From: Calonectria ilicicola
Lineage: Eukaryota; Ascomycota; Sordariomycetes; Hypocreales; Nectriaceae
Direction of reading: 5' to 3'
Assembly: GCA_020809705.1 (NCBI GenBank)
Contig: CP085826.1
Span: forward strand, 6,572,001-6,636,000
DNA: 64,000 nt
Shown here: positions 37,351 through 50,602 of the stretch, piece after piece
Layout: each line of letters starts with the position of its first letter
Numbering within the stretch: the stretch's first letter is position 1
Made by a program: the position numbers and the translations under genes
Notes under the pieces: model-generated
Database searches by the model: none
The model's input: only the letters and a program-made list of their open reading frames with translations
What the model was told of the DNA's origin: nothing

Positions 37351-40300
37351 GACAGGAGACCAGGGGGGATGAGGCGAGCGGGGGTTGGCAGTTGACGTTG
37401 GTTGTTGTTGTAGGTACTGAAACCTTGGCCGTCAATAAGTGGCTGTATCAGACCGAGGGCTGGTCCGCGAGACGCACTGGGGAGAGAAAGTGGTGCGAGC
37501 AGAAGGAACGTGACATGTGCCATGGCCAGAGAGAAGCTGCTTGACTCGAGGAGTTGCGAGAGAGAGTTGACTCGACAAGCCGGCCAAAAATAGCCTTTCA
37601 GTAGATTTGACATTGTCTAGACTCAACCTCGCATTCTCTTTTCAACTCGGCATCCTTGAAGACGGTGACATATCGGCGTCATCAACTACGTCGAAATCGG
37701 AGCATGCTGAGACTACCCTGAACTGCAGTCCTAAGACATGTCTTGCCTGTCAGCACGCCTCCATGCCTCGCGTCTCACTTCCAAACAGTCCCTCTTGTCT
37801 CAACTCGTCGTATTGCTCACAAGGTGACGCTTGTCTCTCAGGTGCATAAAAAAACGCCAGACCCTCGGTTCTAATGTCAGTCAGGTCGCAGGCACGTCTC
37901 TCCCAGTTTGGGTTGGCTCAACTCCCGTTGGTACTCAGATCCATATCCCTTGCCTACTCACAGAAACACGATCCGGCAGGACGAAAAACTAGTATCAGAC
38001 TATGAATCTCGGACAAATAGGCCCTGCTTGGTGGAACAAGGAATAGTCGGATTCCTGGTTCAATATCGCTGCCCCTATTTCCTCCTTTCCATAGCTTCCC
38101 CGTCAGCTTTTCTTCTAGAAGGAGATCGTCCTACAACATGTTTAATACATCCACGAGTCAGATATCTTCTACCGGCAGTCTAAACAGGATCATACGTAAA
38201 GGATGTTCATATAACTCTGCTCCTCCTGTGATATTTTTAATAGTACCCATGTATTTCTCGTTTGCGGAACCGCCTATCTCGATTCCACTCAGTGGCAAAA
38301 TACGTAACCATCTGCCTCAACTGCGTCGTCCTAGGATGTCAGGGGATGGTTTAGTCAAACTCGTGTGTGAAATTTCTAGCAAACGTAGCGGTGCGCTCTC
38401 CTCAGAAGAGAGCTTTCCTGGTATACTGGATTCCCTCAGTTGGTTTCTACACTTCCAATTTTCGACGCCTGTATCATTCCTTTCCACAAAAGACAACCAT
38501 TCTCTCAGGGATGGACATTTACGCCTAAATTTTGCCCCCTGTAGAAAATTGAGCCCCCATGCCTTATTTGTCCATGACCTGATGGCGATTGCGTAATCGT
38601 TGTTCCCTGAATGGTTGGCTCTATCGGACTTTATCGAAGCTAGCAAGCCTTGGGCATCAATGTCCTGTACTGTCAAATGATACGAGACGTAGTATCATAG
38701 GATTCTTTCAGAGAAGAGAGTGCTGATTTTATCGTTTCCACAATCAATCTCGGATTGTTGGCAAGCTTATCCTGGCTTAGCTACCCTATTGATGAGATTC
38801 TCTAGCTTAAAACCCCCGGTTCTCTCTGTGTCACGGCATTAGCAGGTGTGTTACTTTATGAGACTGTGTCGGGGTAAATTTAGTGTTTAGAGGAGATCTT
38901 GTCGAATAGTGAAATCGAACCTGGGGAAATAAGCTTTCCCCCAAAGGCTCATTAATGAATACCCTACAAGTTCTAAATTGGCCAGCAGATAATGTTTCAT
39001 TGTATAATATGCTAGGGCTATCCTAGGTGATTAATAATTTCAAGGTATATTGATGCTTACATCTTAAGTCTCGAGTAAAGGACGATGTTTTGTTTGCTTG
39101 TCCACGCACTTTTCCTCACATGGTCTCCCGCCAACCTATAGCAGTTAGTGTGCCCTGCAGGAGGGAACAATCTTACAGGTGGTATTTTTTCTCCTATACT
39201 ACTGCCTTGAGAGTTTTTCTGTTCATAATGAGTCTTGCTTTGGTACAACACCTGCGAATCCTTGCAAGGTGGCTCGTAATGTGTTGTGACCGAAGCAACG
39301 ACTTATTTTACTACGTCTCGACATCTCAAAAGGTCAATATCAATAAGAATATACGATAATCTGTATAGATTTCTCAGTGATTTGAATCAGACCAATTGAT
39401 TTTATTTTTAGTACATTGATTGATAGCAATGACATCTTGTAGAGATGTAAGATCTCAGGCGGATAGATAGTGCTACCCCTGTATTTGCCAGTCTCATTAC
39501 CGAGGTTTCCATCCATGATGCCAACTTTATTTACGATTGGAGGCGTGTTTTTGTTTGTGGTCTATGTAATACCACTGCCGCCACTGTAAATAGAGTACCA
39601 AAGGAACCACCGACAAGAGAACACGAGACAAGGGTGACCAAATTTGGGAGGTTGCTGCTCGCACTTGAGCACTCGCGCCTTCACAAAAGGCTCATCAGTC
39701 ATTTGCAATCACACTGCGACTTGGGATGAATATATGCTACTCGGGGCAAAATTTTTTAGGGTTGAAACGACCTGATCTCATAAGAGTTCAGGGGTAAATC
39801 TCTGGCGATATCATATAGCCTTGCGTCCTTCTCGGTTTCAAGGTTTATTTCGCACATACATTCTGATGAATCATTTGCACGGCGGCAATGGCGTTCCTAG
39901 CGAAACTAATGGTATCCAATAAGACCGACACTCGAATTCGGTTTGTGCCCAATGCTCCAATGATCACAAGCGATTAAATAGCCTCGACTACCGCCATGGA
40001 TATCAATAGATGTCATATCGTCTGAATATCCTCTTAGCTGCATATTTATTCACTGTGTGATGACAGGATAATGTGCACGTTTGGTACTGAAGATGGTCAG
40101 GGAGTTGTATGCAGACAAAGCACATAGGAAGACGTCCTGTGCTGTTCTGCAGAAACCAATGCGAGCCCCTTTCGGAGTTAGTGGAAGTCATTAGGAATTC
40201 TCATTGAATAGCTAGTGTGCACATTAGATATCTTTTCCGGCACTTCCGCTCATAATGTATCCTCCTTGATCCATTGCCTTTCCAAACTTGGCTCTTGGAG

Positions 40301-40819
40301 ACGGTCGTAACAACACCACGTCTGCGAAATGAGACTAAAGTAGATTTGTTTTGTTTGGTTTTTTTTCCTCTTGTTTTCGTTTTTAAGATTTTCTTCTTAT
40401 TATTTCGACGAATTATTAGTGTCCACTTCGAAGGTCTAATGAAAACGTATGCGCCATGGGAGTGGATGTCGGAAATGAGCCCAGGAAATATGGTGATGCT
40501 CAACTACGAAAGTACATGTCTGGATAGACACAACAAGCAAGTACAGGGCTGCTAAACAACGTCGAAACATCGTGTCACATTAAAAATTGGAATCACTCAA
40601 GGTTCAGGCACACAGGAAAAACAGATGTTTGGCATCACATTAGCCAGATCAACAACACGTATTTGGCTATTTTAGGAAATTTTTACTCCCAATTAACCTC
40701 CAAACGGATCAAAAAACAGTAGCACAACCATGACTGGTATCAATTGTCTCGGCTCGTTGCTAGGAATGGGTAGTAAATTGATGTACAAGGGCCTCCGTCA
40801 CCACAAACGCTGTACACAT

Positions 40820-41604
40820 TTATTTCACATGGGCGCTGAGGGTCTCAAGGACCTATTATATGGTTAGCACACCAATCCATGAATTAAAAAAACTCTTCGT
40901 TTGAAACGTACCTCCAGCGCAATCTTGGCCTCGGCGATGTCCTGCTCGCTGCCGCTGCCGTTCGCAATCTTGGTCTCCTCGGCGATCTGGTTCTTGATGG
41001 CATCGGCGCTGAAGTCCTCAAGGGGGAAAGCCTCGACGGCGTTGATGCTGAGGATAGAGTTGGGCTGGACGGTAGCGAATCCACCAGAGACTGTAATCCG
41101 TCAGTATTCAATGATCCCTTGCTTGACTTGTCACTGCGGTATCGGCCACGTACCGAAGAACTGCTTGGGAGCACCAGTCTCCTCAACAACCTCAACCACA
41201 CCGGGCTTAAGCTCCTCAATTGAGGGAACGTGGTTGGCGAGAACACCCATCTCTCCAGAGGCAGCAGGAATGTTGACCTGAACAACGTCCTGGGACTTGA
41301 AGATGGCCTGCGTGCGGCAATTAGCACTTATCCATCAATTGATGCGCCGCGAAGCTCCAATTCCATCACAATGGATCCAATTTCGGTCGGGCGTGTCGGG
41401 CGGACTCATACCTGGTGGGGGAGGGCCAGGCTCAGCTTGATCTATTCAAATCGGTCAGTCGGATCGGGTCGTGAAAAGAATAGCCGGACGTGGGCAGCTT
41501 GCCTTGTCGGGGACGGCCTCGGCATAGGTTCGTCGCTGGACGGGGACTCGGATGGCAGCGGGGCGAGCTCGGAGAGCCGCACGGGCGAAGCGGACGGTGT
41601 TCAT
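40820..41604 (-). CDS. ATP16: Mitochondrial F1Fo ATP synthase subunit delta
   Basis: Delta (homologue of bacterial epsilon) is part of the central stalk of F1Fo ATP synthase on the matrix side of the inner mitochondrial membrane. Five exons: 41604-41503, 41441-41412, 41307-41154, 41090-40912 and 40852-40820. Introns are 61, 104, 63 and 59 nt. The product is 165 aa, the normal fungal length. The N-terminus (MNTVRFARAALRARPAAIRV) is an Arg/Ala-rich matrix-targeting sequence. The body has the delta/epsilon beta-sandwich motifs (KLSLALPHQ, ASGEMGVLANHVPSIEELKPG, VSGGFATVQPNS) and a C-terminal helical hairpin ending LSAHVK. Intron 1 starts with GC (AAG|GCAAGC), a GC-AG intron. Exon 2 is only 30 nt. 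The gene stands alone in an AT-rich block. A CACGTG motif and a Cbf1-like ATCACATGAC lie 125-144 nt upstream of the ATG. Confidence 0.95.
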
Positions 41605-41728
41605 GATGGCTGAGCTGTGGGATGAGGTTGTTGCTTGGGTGAGCTCAATTGAGGGCCGCTGGCACGAATCTTTGCCGGAGCAGCAATTCGCGATTCGGCT
41701 AACGGGAAAATCCGACCGGAGCTATGGG

Positions 41729-41748
41729 CACGTGTCATATCACATGAC
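41729..41748 (-). promoter_or_regulatory. E-box pair upstream of ATP16 (Cbf1-like)
   Basis: CACGTG (41729-41734) is followed 4 nt later by ATCACATGAC (41739-41748), which fits the yeast Cbf1 consensus RTCACRTG. The pair lies 125-144 nt upstream of the ATP16 start codon. In yeast Cbf1-type bHLH factors bind near several respiratory-chain genes. Binding here is inference from the motif and its position. Confidence 0.35.
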
Positions 41749-44700
41749 CGCCCGATCAATGCCTTGGCACCCCACTGCTTCACCTAGTCTTGAAACCACA
41801 CTGTGAATTGTATTGATGTTGGTTATCAATGATAAATCATGTTCTTCAGAATGGTATGTGCTACTGAGTGAGGCGAATGTTTGGTTTTTAGAAGTGCGGG
41901 TTTTGGATCGTTCAGAAGCAACATTCACTATCCTTCCTCGGTAAACAATGAAATCACCACTAGACGCAGACTAATTCATCATGCAACTAGATTCAATGAC
42001 GATGTTGTATCAACTAATGATACAAAAAAAAAAATTTAAACTTCTATAGCATGGTGAGATATTTCCTGACAACTTAGTCCACTGTGCACCATCACCCTGA
42101 AGTTCAAATATGAGCTATGCCATTGGCAAACGACCAAGTTTCAAGACCCCTTCGCCTTTAAGAAGCTTTATAGTCTCTGCTATCCATTATTGACAGCGCC
42201 TCAACGGTTTCTCTGAATATAGGCGTTTTGAGCCATTGGATTGCTTCTTTGAGAGTGGGTTGGATCGGCATATGCCGTTGATCCGGCCAAGATCGGAGCT
42301 CAACGCCCAGCCCAACTGAGTCTTGCCTATATTATCCTCCCATTTTCAGGATGCTCATTAAATTCTCTTTCATTAATACCCCATTTCTACTTCTATACTT
42401 CATTTTGCTTGAAATAGCCGTCTAGTTCCCTCGTTTGCATCTAGACCAACAAAAAGTGCACGATGATTGCGGGGCAGGCCAGCTCCCTCAACCAGAAAAA
42501 ACGCCAAATCTGGTATTTACATTGTCGATTCCAAATAAATTCATATTGGCAATGTTGGTTATTATTTGTTACGTTGCTTTCGAAAAGAAATGGTCTAAAA
42601 AAAAATTGCGCATTCGTTGATTCAAACCCGTCTTTGTGTCAATAATTGGTATGTATCCATGAGTGGAATGAAAGGATAAAAACCAGTTTCTATAAATAAT
42701 CCAATTCATTCATCAATTCCTTTCTCATTCCACAGTAGGATCCAGTCAGCTTGCAACTAGACATATCAGAGTGTGACCAGTGATGACAGATGTTGAGTGA
42801 CTCATCTGCCATGACACAGTTAAATAGGCATACACAAGGTCGTATTCTTGTGACTAAAACTCACAACCCTTGCTATCAATGTTCGCCAAGGCGGACTGCT
42901 GCCTAGGTGGCTGCCTAAGTTAATTGGATAACGTGCTCATTCAACATCCAGACTCGGAGTGTGTTGGCTGGGTATTGTCATTATGCAAAAATGCATCATG
43001 CGCAATACACATTCATTTGAAATACCAACCATGTATGATACATACAAAATAATTTTCCTAGGGTTTGGACGATACCAAAATTTATAAACGTGGGTAGAGG
43101 AAACGGAAGCACCAAATTCAATACACTGCACGAGTGTGTAATGCTTGAAGACCACGCTCGATCACCAGCTCAAATATTCGGTTTGTCTCGTCATCAAAAA
43201 TTCATCTCTCATTTAGCGAAACCAGGGTCGACCATATCAGTGGCGTATTGGCCGATCGCGGGTTATATTAGCAGCAAGCGCACTTTTCCCTATATATGTA
43301 AAGTAGAAATTTTAAAGGAAAATTCCGCCCTAAATCAACACTCTCAAAGTCTACATCAAACATGTGGTCCTGTTGATTCGTTTCTGGGGGAGCGGTTCAC
43401 AAACATAAGGATGTAGTGTTCGATACCCATCCCATCACACGTTTGGGACGCTGTCCTGTCCACCAAAATTAAATTTAAAGGGGCTTTTGAGAAATTGGAT
43501 TCAGTGGGCTTTCCTCTGAGTTTTTCCCGAGATCAATCCTATGTTGAGCCATGCACAGCTATACCGCAAGTTCATTCCATGTATGACACAGCGCGACAGG
43601 ACCAACGTCTCGGCGATTATAAAGTCACGACTGTCTCGAAATATTTTAATTGGCGTGTGATTCATTTCTACTATAAACCCAGACTATACACCCGTCTTTT
43701 GCAGATTTCTGGTTTCAAAATGGCAAAGATATTTATGCCAATCAAAACGCAAATGTTAACTCTACTTCATATGCGAACCCAAAAGCAGATTTCGTTACAA
43801 TTACATAGCGTTTAACAATCTCTGGAACTGGTAGTAATGCATCCTGAAATTAACTTCTTGTGGGGTTGCGTACGACACAACTCTGAAATACCCTCGAAAT
43901 TTTGACACGGAAGTTCGTATTAATCCTAACACTTGTTGAAATATGCATAGATACCAAAATAGGCGACATTTACCAGGTGCAGTTTTATCCCCTGGGACTT
44001 ACATTTGGTATAGCACTCTTATCATGGATAGTTGGAGGACCAAGGGGGGTTCAATCATGATAACTTCGCAAAGGCATTCTGAATGACACAAAATAAACCA
44101 CGAACAAGGTGCATGACCTCCCCCAACAACTATTCGATGTTTTCTACGAACTATTCTTGCTAAAAAAACAGAACTTTGAGTGGGTGGTTTCCTTTCGATT
44201 TCGACAAAGGCGACTTAGGGTGTTGTTTTATATGCTTTATTGGTAACTTAGTGGAAAGTCCACTAACCATTGGATTGTTTGGGCATCCAAGGACTGACAC
44301 GAAAGCATCGATTTTGAATTTTCAGGATGCATGAACATGCAGCTTCCATAAGTATCATGCCATCTAATACGCGCAAGTTACTATGAGAGCCAGCTCCAAG
44401 CAAAGCGTCGTGTCCATTCTCACCTCCAATCAAGCCACTTTTGACACACCGCTCAGCCAACACACTCGTTTCAGCTATTTCTCGATGGGCCCTGATGTTC
44501 CATAGAGGCTCTTCGCAGACGCTCCCGTGCGAGCTGTATAGAATCCTTGGCTCCAGTTGGACTATCCGCGGTTGTAAGTCCACTTTGGAGCCTACTGCCC
44601 TACAGGCCACCTTGGAACTCAATGCCCGATGGGATGTGTGATGCTCTACGTGGTCAGAAGTAAACCCCGCAAAAGTACTGTGGGAACACAGCATTGTTTC

Positions 44701-47700
44701 CTCGTGGGTCCAGTGCGTTGATCAGCATATGCACGGCGTTTTCTCCCTTCATGGCAGTGGCTCGAATACTCGAGCATCACTAGGACACACCTCTCCCGTA
44801 CATAGGTCACCCCGGGCCGGAGATGAATACGCTACCTTCTACGTTCGCTCTTGGGGTAAAGGGAGAGATATCTAGGCATGCCGTGTCAGGTTTCGACTAT
44901 TGGCGTTCCCGGGGATCCATGCCACTTCTAGGATAGCCTTCCTGAGATCTTCTCCAGCTAATACCGTACAGTTGTCATGTGAACCTGTCTCTGCCTGCCG
45001 TCTCCGGCACGAGATTGTGTTACGTTATTGTGAGCTCAGTGAAGACCTGTTTTTACATCAACTTATTATCAGATTTCGTGCCTCTAGGTATGTCGTTGGC
45101 CACAGGTTATTATCTGAGTAGTGCTGATCAGCTCATGCAAGTCGGCTACGTTTGGTTCCTCAGGTCTTAGTTGACTGTTTCTATGCTTCTAGGGCCCGCA
45201 CGGCACCGGACCGGCCGCGACCGGGTATGCTGTACTGTGAGGTAGCAGGTAGTCAAGTGACGCAACCGCGTGCACAGCTACGCAATGAGGCGGTTAGCTA
45301 GGTTGGGCCGCAAGATTGAACCAGATGAGGGGTTGTCAGTGGAGAGACGGGCGCGTCAACACAGGTCGAATCGCAAATGCGTCTGTGAATCAAATGTGAA
45401 TATCAATCGAGAGGTTATTAGACAGACCGCCACTCGACTTGCGCATCTGCCGTCATATCCCGCTGACCTGTGTCAGTGGTGTTGGCGATCACGTTGACCT
45501 ACCCTATAGAATACCGAGGTGAGGCAGCAGCTCTCCACCCCACCCAAAAAAAAGAAGAAAAAAAAAAGGCGCCCGCGGACAACGAAAAAATGACGTCGGC
45601 GCGCCCGACAACGCCGAAAATGATCCAAGGCACGGGCTCTCGGGGTCCGACCGATCGGCTCCCTCCATTACGGTAGCACCTATGGCACGTATGGTGGCAA
45701 TGCCGATAACCACTGCGGGCGGTAATGCCACTGCGGCCGGGAATCAAGACGGCTCGCGGCGCAGCGATGGAGTCATTCTCTGTCACATCCCGAGGACCAA
45801 GGAATCTTACGCAAGCAATGATCTTGAGATGACTGCAACGTCCGCCACACACTCTAGCCGCACACGTCCTTCACCCCAACGCTATCAGTGGCTCATCGCT
45901 CTCACATGTCGTCACGATCATCGCGCATAACAGCTGAAAGCGCCAATTACTCGAATGCTGTCTAGGTTAATGCGTCACAATAACATTTACTCTGCCGCAA
46001 GTCTGGGGTGGCGCAGGCTGTACTCAGAGGGAGGTTTCGAGTAAGAAGAGATACCCATGATAAGCTTTCGGGACAGCGGACAGGATGACAGCTGGAGAGC
46101 TTCAAGCTTCCAGTGCGGGGATCACGAGTTGTGGTTATCAACATGGAACAAGGGGTAATGCCAAAGTCTAGTAAGAGGCGGGCGCTGGACCCAACGAGGC
46201 AGCTGCACAATGAGTCGCCAAAGGCAATTTGGAGGCTGTAGGCTTTCTGGACTTGTATCATGAAACACCCAACGCCGTGCGCCATAGTGCCCGCTCGGGA
46301 GGGGGTGGTGGCTTGGTTCACACTATTCGAGAAAAGAAAAGAACAAAACTGTAATTTGTTGTGGCGGGACTGTGCAAATGCCCTGGCGGGAGATCAAACG
46401 TATCGGTTCAACAAGCCAACGTGTACGAGATTCGCGACAAGTCGCCTTCTTAGACACAGGCATCGCCTTCAACAAAAACCAAGGCCTCAAACTAGGGTCT
46501 AGAATCGGCGGTACTCGGGCCGGTTACACGCCAAGATGCCGTTGAAATGAACAGGAGAGACATCACGAAAAAAGAAACACCCCAAAAAAATCAAATTAGG
46601 TGAACAGGTGAGGAGAAAAAAAAGTTTTACGTTCCGCTTTCGGGAGATGGAGTCCAAGACGGGAGGCGTCATGGTAAGGTTTTGAGGCACTTATTATCGC
46701 TTGACACACGAGATTTGATGGGACACACGGGAGAGAGTGAGGCGAACCTGTGGAGATTTGTCGTACGTCAATAAACCGATGCAACTCTCGGACGGATCGG
46801 TGAGTTACTGCGACCAGCAGCAAAAACAGCTGCAAAGTCCCTGATCGACACCGAGCCAAGGCCGCTGGCAGCCAGCCACGGTCGCCCTGATGGCGTGGCC
46901 GCTAGCTGGTGTGCATCGCATCTGTTTTGTTGCACTGCATTGGCGGTGGCTGGCTTGCAGCTTGCATGCTACAGGTCACAGGACTCCACGTTCTCAAGCC
47001 CTGAGAGCTAGCCCTGATTCGCCCTAGATCTAGGGTTAAGGTGCAAGAACGAGCGCTAGAGCATGTCGTATCCAGTCTTGCAGTGCTGAATGAAAGGGAA
47101 GCTGGATGTGCTGACGGGCTTGATCAGCAATAAGCCGCCCCAATTTCTTGGCGGAAAATCGCGCTTTTGGTGATCCGCCTTTCAGCACTTGCCGTCTGGG
47201 CTCAGCAAGCATCACGCTAATCTGTCTCCGATGCATAGTACGTAGTGTCTGTGTCGGTCGTTACACACACACGCTGAGCCGCTGTAGCATTTCGTCTTGG
47301 CCGACGAGATGGCTGCGGAAGCTAATGGTCAGAGAGTTCTGCCAAGACCGGGCGAGTCATCATGAGCGGTAGAATGCGACACATGCACAGGGCTGTGTAT
47401 GCTTGACTCAACCCTTTTGCATGACATTTGTTTACATTGTCGAGGCTTCGGCGTAGCAAGAGAACCCGCTTAGTCCGTACAGTATGTACCTGCAGCCTTA
47501 ATGCTCACATCGAATTATTGTGACGCGACTTGAGGTTAAAAGGCGGACCCTAACAGGGAGGTTCAAGACATCTGAGCGCTATTGTTCTATTTGGGGGTTA
47601 GACTGTACGACACTACCGTTTTTGGACTAAGTTATCCGAAATTGCGAACAATCCTTGCGTTGGGGGGTGGATTCGGAGCTTCTGGACTGGAACCTGTCCC

Positions 47701-50555
47701 AGGATGCCGGGTGGGAACTGTGGGATACCTTCGCGTTACGGATGTAGAGGCTGTTTTGTACCACGTAAGGTTGTCTGGAGACATTCGGCCATTGCTGCTG
47801 TGTCGTTTGGTTCCGCTCTGCATGCGCATACATATGAATACGTATTATGCCAGTCTTATCCCCCCGTGTCTGCTGAAAGATCGCTCTAGACCCTCCAAGG
47901 GACTTCGGAAGCTGGGATTCTCACCGCCGGATGTGACGCGCCGCTGCCAACCGCTTGTATGCTTGCCAGTAGGATGAGTGGATGGTAATGACATCAATAG
48001 AACGGACAAGCCCTTGGTGGACAGGGCTCTGAGATATATGCTCTGTCATCTGCATGGCTATCACGGGCTAGAACATGAATTGAGTTGCATGACCGTCTGC
48101 CGTGTGAGCGACCCGAATTTCCATCTACGCGCTGATGCCGCCTCGTCACCCCCATCGCTTGGAGATGCGGGGTTGCCTTCAGCAACGCGGGGACTAGCGT
48201 CCATGTGCAGGTGCCAACGTGACGAACAGCGTCGACCAAACGCCGTGAGCAATTGAAAGAGGGGAAGAGTAGGCGGCAAGCTGATATCACATCAGATATG
48301 CGGTCATCGGTCGAGATGCCGGAGAGCACCGGTCCTCGCCGCATTTCTGCAAGGACGATACTCATGGAATGGTATGTCTACAATTTGGTGAATCAAGACA
48401 AGATGAACAAGACATCCGTGCTTTGTGTGAGATATACTATGCTTATGTGAGGCATCCAGATTGCCAAGGGGCCGAGTTATGATCTGGACCTTGCCGACGG
48501 TAGGGACCGGCTTGGCGGGGACTTGTGGATGAGTCCGAATTGATGCCATTGCCAGGATCTGTCGGCTAATACTCAGTATGCCAAACTATTTAAGATGACT
48601 CCATCGATGAAGCAACTGCACATACGCCACGGGCCGACTCGCGCGTATCATGGTGCACGGGACAACTGTGTGGATGAAAGAGCGCCGCGAATTCCTCATG
48701 CATTTACCAGCACCAGTCCGCCGTCATCTTTCCACGAGGTCGGTTGCTGCGGGGAGTAAGAAGCATGAAGGCTCGGAAAGTGGGCGAGAAGGGGGTGTGG
48801 ATGGGAAAGGATGCAGTAGAGGGATCTGCTTGCTGGCCACTAACTGGTTCTCATGCGCCAGAGGGTTTGTGTTTACGACAAATGTCCGAGTGCCGTTTCT
48901 AGGCTATGCCGATGTTGGCAGCTAGACTCATCCTAGGGGCTTTAACACCAACCACCAGCTTCAATTGCTTTTGCGAGATGGAGAACGCACCCACACACAC
49001 TGGGACACACATTAAGAATGGCTTGACGTGACAGGTTGACAGGGTGAGACAACGGACTGTGGAGAACAGTCGGACATTGTGTGTCGGCCGAGTTGTGCAA
49101 GAGCATCGAAGGGTCCAGAGTGAACCCCCACGGCGGTTTGTCCAGTCCGGTGCTAAGGGAGACTCTGGCACTGAGAAGGACCGGAGCAGCGCATGCTCGT
49201 CGCCGGCTGACGAGGCCATGATGAAAGCTTGTACACCCGGCTTGCGTCGCATTGGTTCTTTGCTGCTGCACGCAAGGATCTCCCCTCAATGGCGGCAGCC
49301 ACTCCATCCAGAGGCCGGATGCTTGCCGGTGTGGCAGCCACTGAGCCCAGCATGTATCACATCTCCTTTTTTCGCATTGAGCTCGATGTTGGACCCCAAA
49401 GTAGAATCTCACAAAGGGGAAAGCTGTGTAAATAAGCTCAGGGCGGACTGCATAGTTTGGATGAGCCCCGGGGTTTGAAACTACTCCGTAGGCGAGAGGC
49501 CGTGTGTCCCGGCGTAAACGTTGACCCCTAGCTATGTTGCACTGTCCATGCAAGACTTGATCTGCAGCTTGCCCAGGGATTCATGGGGCGCCATGTCGCG
49601 GGTCTCGTGCGTTGTGCAGTCGTGTGTGTGGTTTTGGTTGTCAGATAGTGGATGGACCTGCCGACCTGCCAATGCTTTGAGACAGAGATGGCATTAATCA
49701 TGACATTGACAGCGACAAAGCTCTGGTTGCCACAGACACCCTGAAGACCAAGGCTCAATACCTTTGTGCACGGGTCAGTCGCCGACAAGTTCACCGCCTC
49801 GCTGGCGTCTTCCATGCCCAAAGAAGGAACTTCGAATCGACACCAATAGGTGCGACTCGTGTGCGGGTGCACAGGCGACCCGGGCCTGCTGGACTGACGG
49901 CTGTCCGGACCCGTACCGTTATTTGATCCACGAGATTTTGATGGATACCTCTCGAGTCGGGTGGGGCCCTGGGGCATGACAGATGAGTGATGAATCAAGG
50001 GCGGATGAGGCATGATGGGTCCAGGCGTGGCGGCTTGCGCAGAACCAAATGGGATGGATTGAAATTGCTGACTGCGGCCATGACCAACCAAGGCTCAGCC
50101 GGACCAGGCAGTGCAGCTGGAAGCTTGACAGAGGATGAACCCCGAGTGCTCTGGCGGCTTCTGGCGCTCAGCGCTACTGCGACTATCAAGACAGTGCATG
50201 TTCACAGTGTCTCTGCACAATAGCCGTTTTCGGAGCCAGCACGTGGGTCCCCTAGAGCAGCCCCTAAATGATGCCACAGGGGAATTGTAAATGCTGTCAT
50301 TGGCTGGCAACGCCGACATGGAATACTGTGCAGATACCCGGGACATACACTGGGGGCAATATGCAGACGAAATTGGGTCTCCCTGACAGTACGGAGCACG
50401 GCGTAGCGTGCTGACATGCGACATCCATGGCTGCTCTGGCCAACATCCTCTGCCGGTTGAAGGGATTAATGGATCTATCTATGGATCCAGAGAAGCTTCC
50501 TCGGCAGAGCTCCTCGGCACCAGCGTCAGAGCCAAAGCCAGCACCAGGACCAAAG

Positions 50556-50602
50556 CCAGCACCAGCACCAGCACCAGCACCAGCACCAGCACCAGCACCA
50601 GC
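50556..50602. repeat. CCAGCA hexamer minisatellite
   Basis: About eight copies of CCAGCA with degenerate flanking copies (AGCC, AGGACC) from about 50527 to 50635. In one plus-strand frame it would read as alternating Pro-Ala, but the surrounding frame has no other protein-like character. Confidence 0.88.

Larger units (their letters stand above)
34223..40819. other. Gene-free stretch, GC-balanced then AT-rich
   Basis: No supported gene. To about 37.6 kb the DNA is GC-balanced with simple repeats: CA repeats near 35.45 kb, 19 T at 36677-36695 and GGAT copies at 37331. From roughly 38 kb it becomes AT-rich and open frames are mostly short. The right end holds the 3' flank of the ATP synthase delta gene. 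No transposon protein is recognisable. Confidence 0.55.
38040..44260. other. AT-rich block containing an island gene
   Basis: By eye the base composition is clearly AT-richer than the flanks. Apart from the ATP synthase delta gene at 40.8-41.6 kb, whose exons keep normal GC-rich codons, I recognise nothing. Such blocks in filamentous ascomycetes are usually old transposons mutated by repeat-induced point mutation. I could not compute dinucleotide indices, so that origin is inference. The boundaries are approximate. Confidence 0.5.

Noticed and set aside
38138..38676. Overlapping 152- and 119-codon frames on opposite strands, suspected transposon remnant
   Set aside because: Neither frame nor its neighbours shows a transposase, integrase or reverse transcriptase motif that I can name.
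44236..44290. tRNA-like hairpin (TTAGTGGA...TCCACTAA)
   Set aside because: A good 8-bp stem, but no acceptor stem, no T arm with GGTTC and no proper anticodon loop.
48942..49553. 203-codon minus-strand frame
   Set aside because: No motif and mixed composition; several overlapping frames in both strands at the same place indicate stop-poor DNA rather than a gene.
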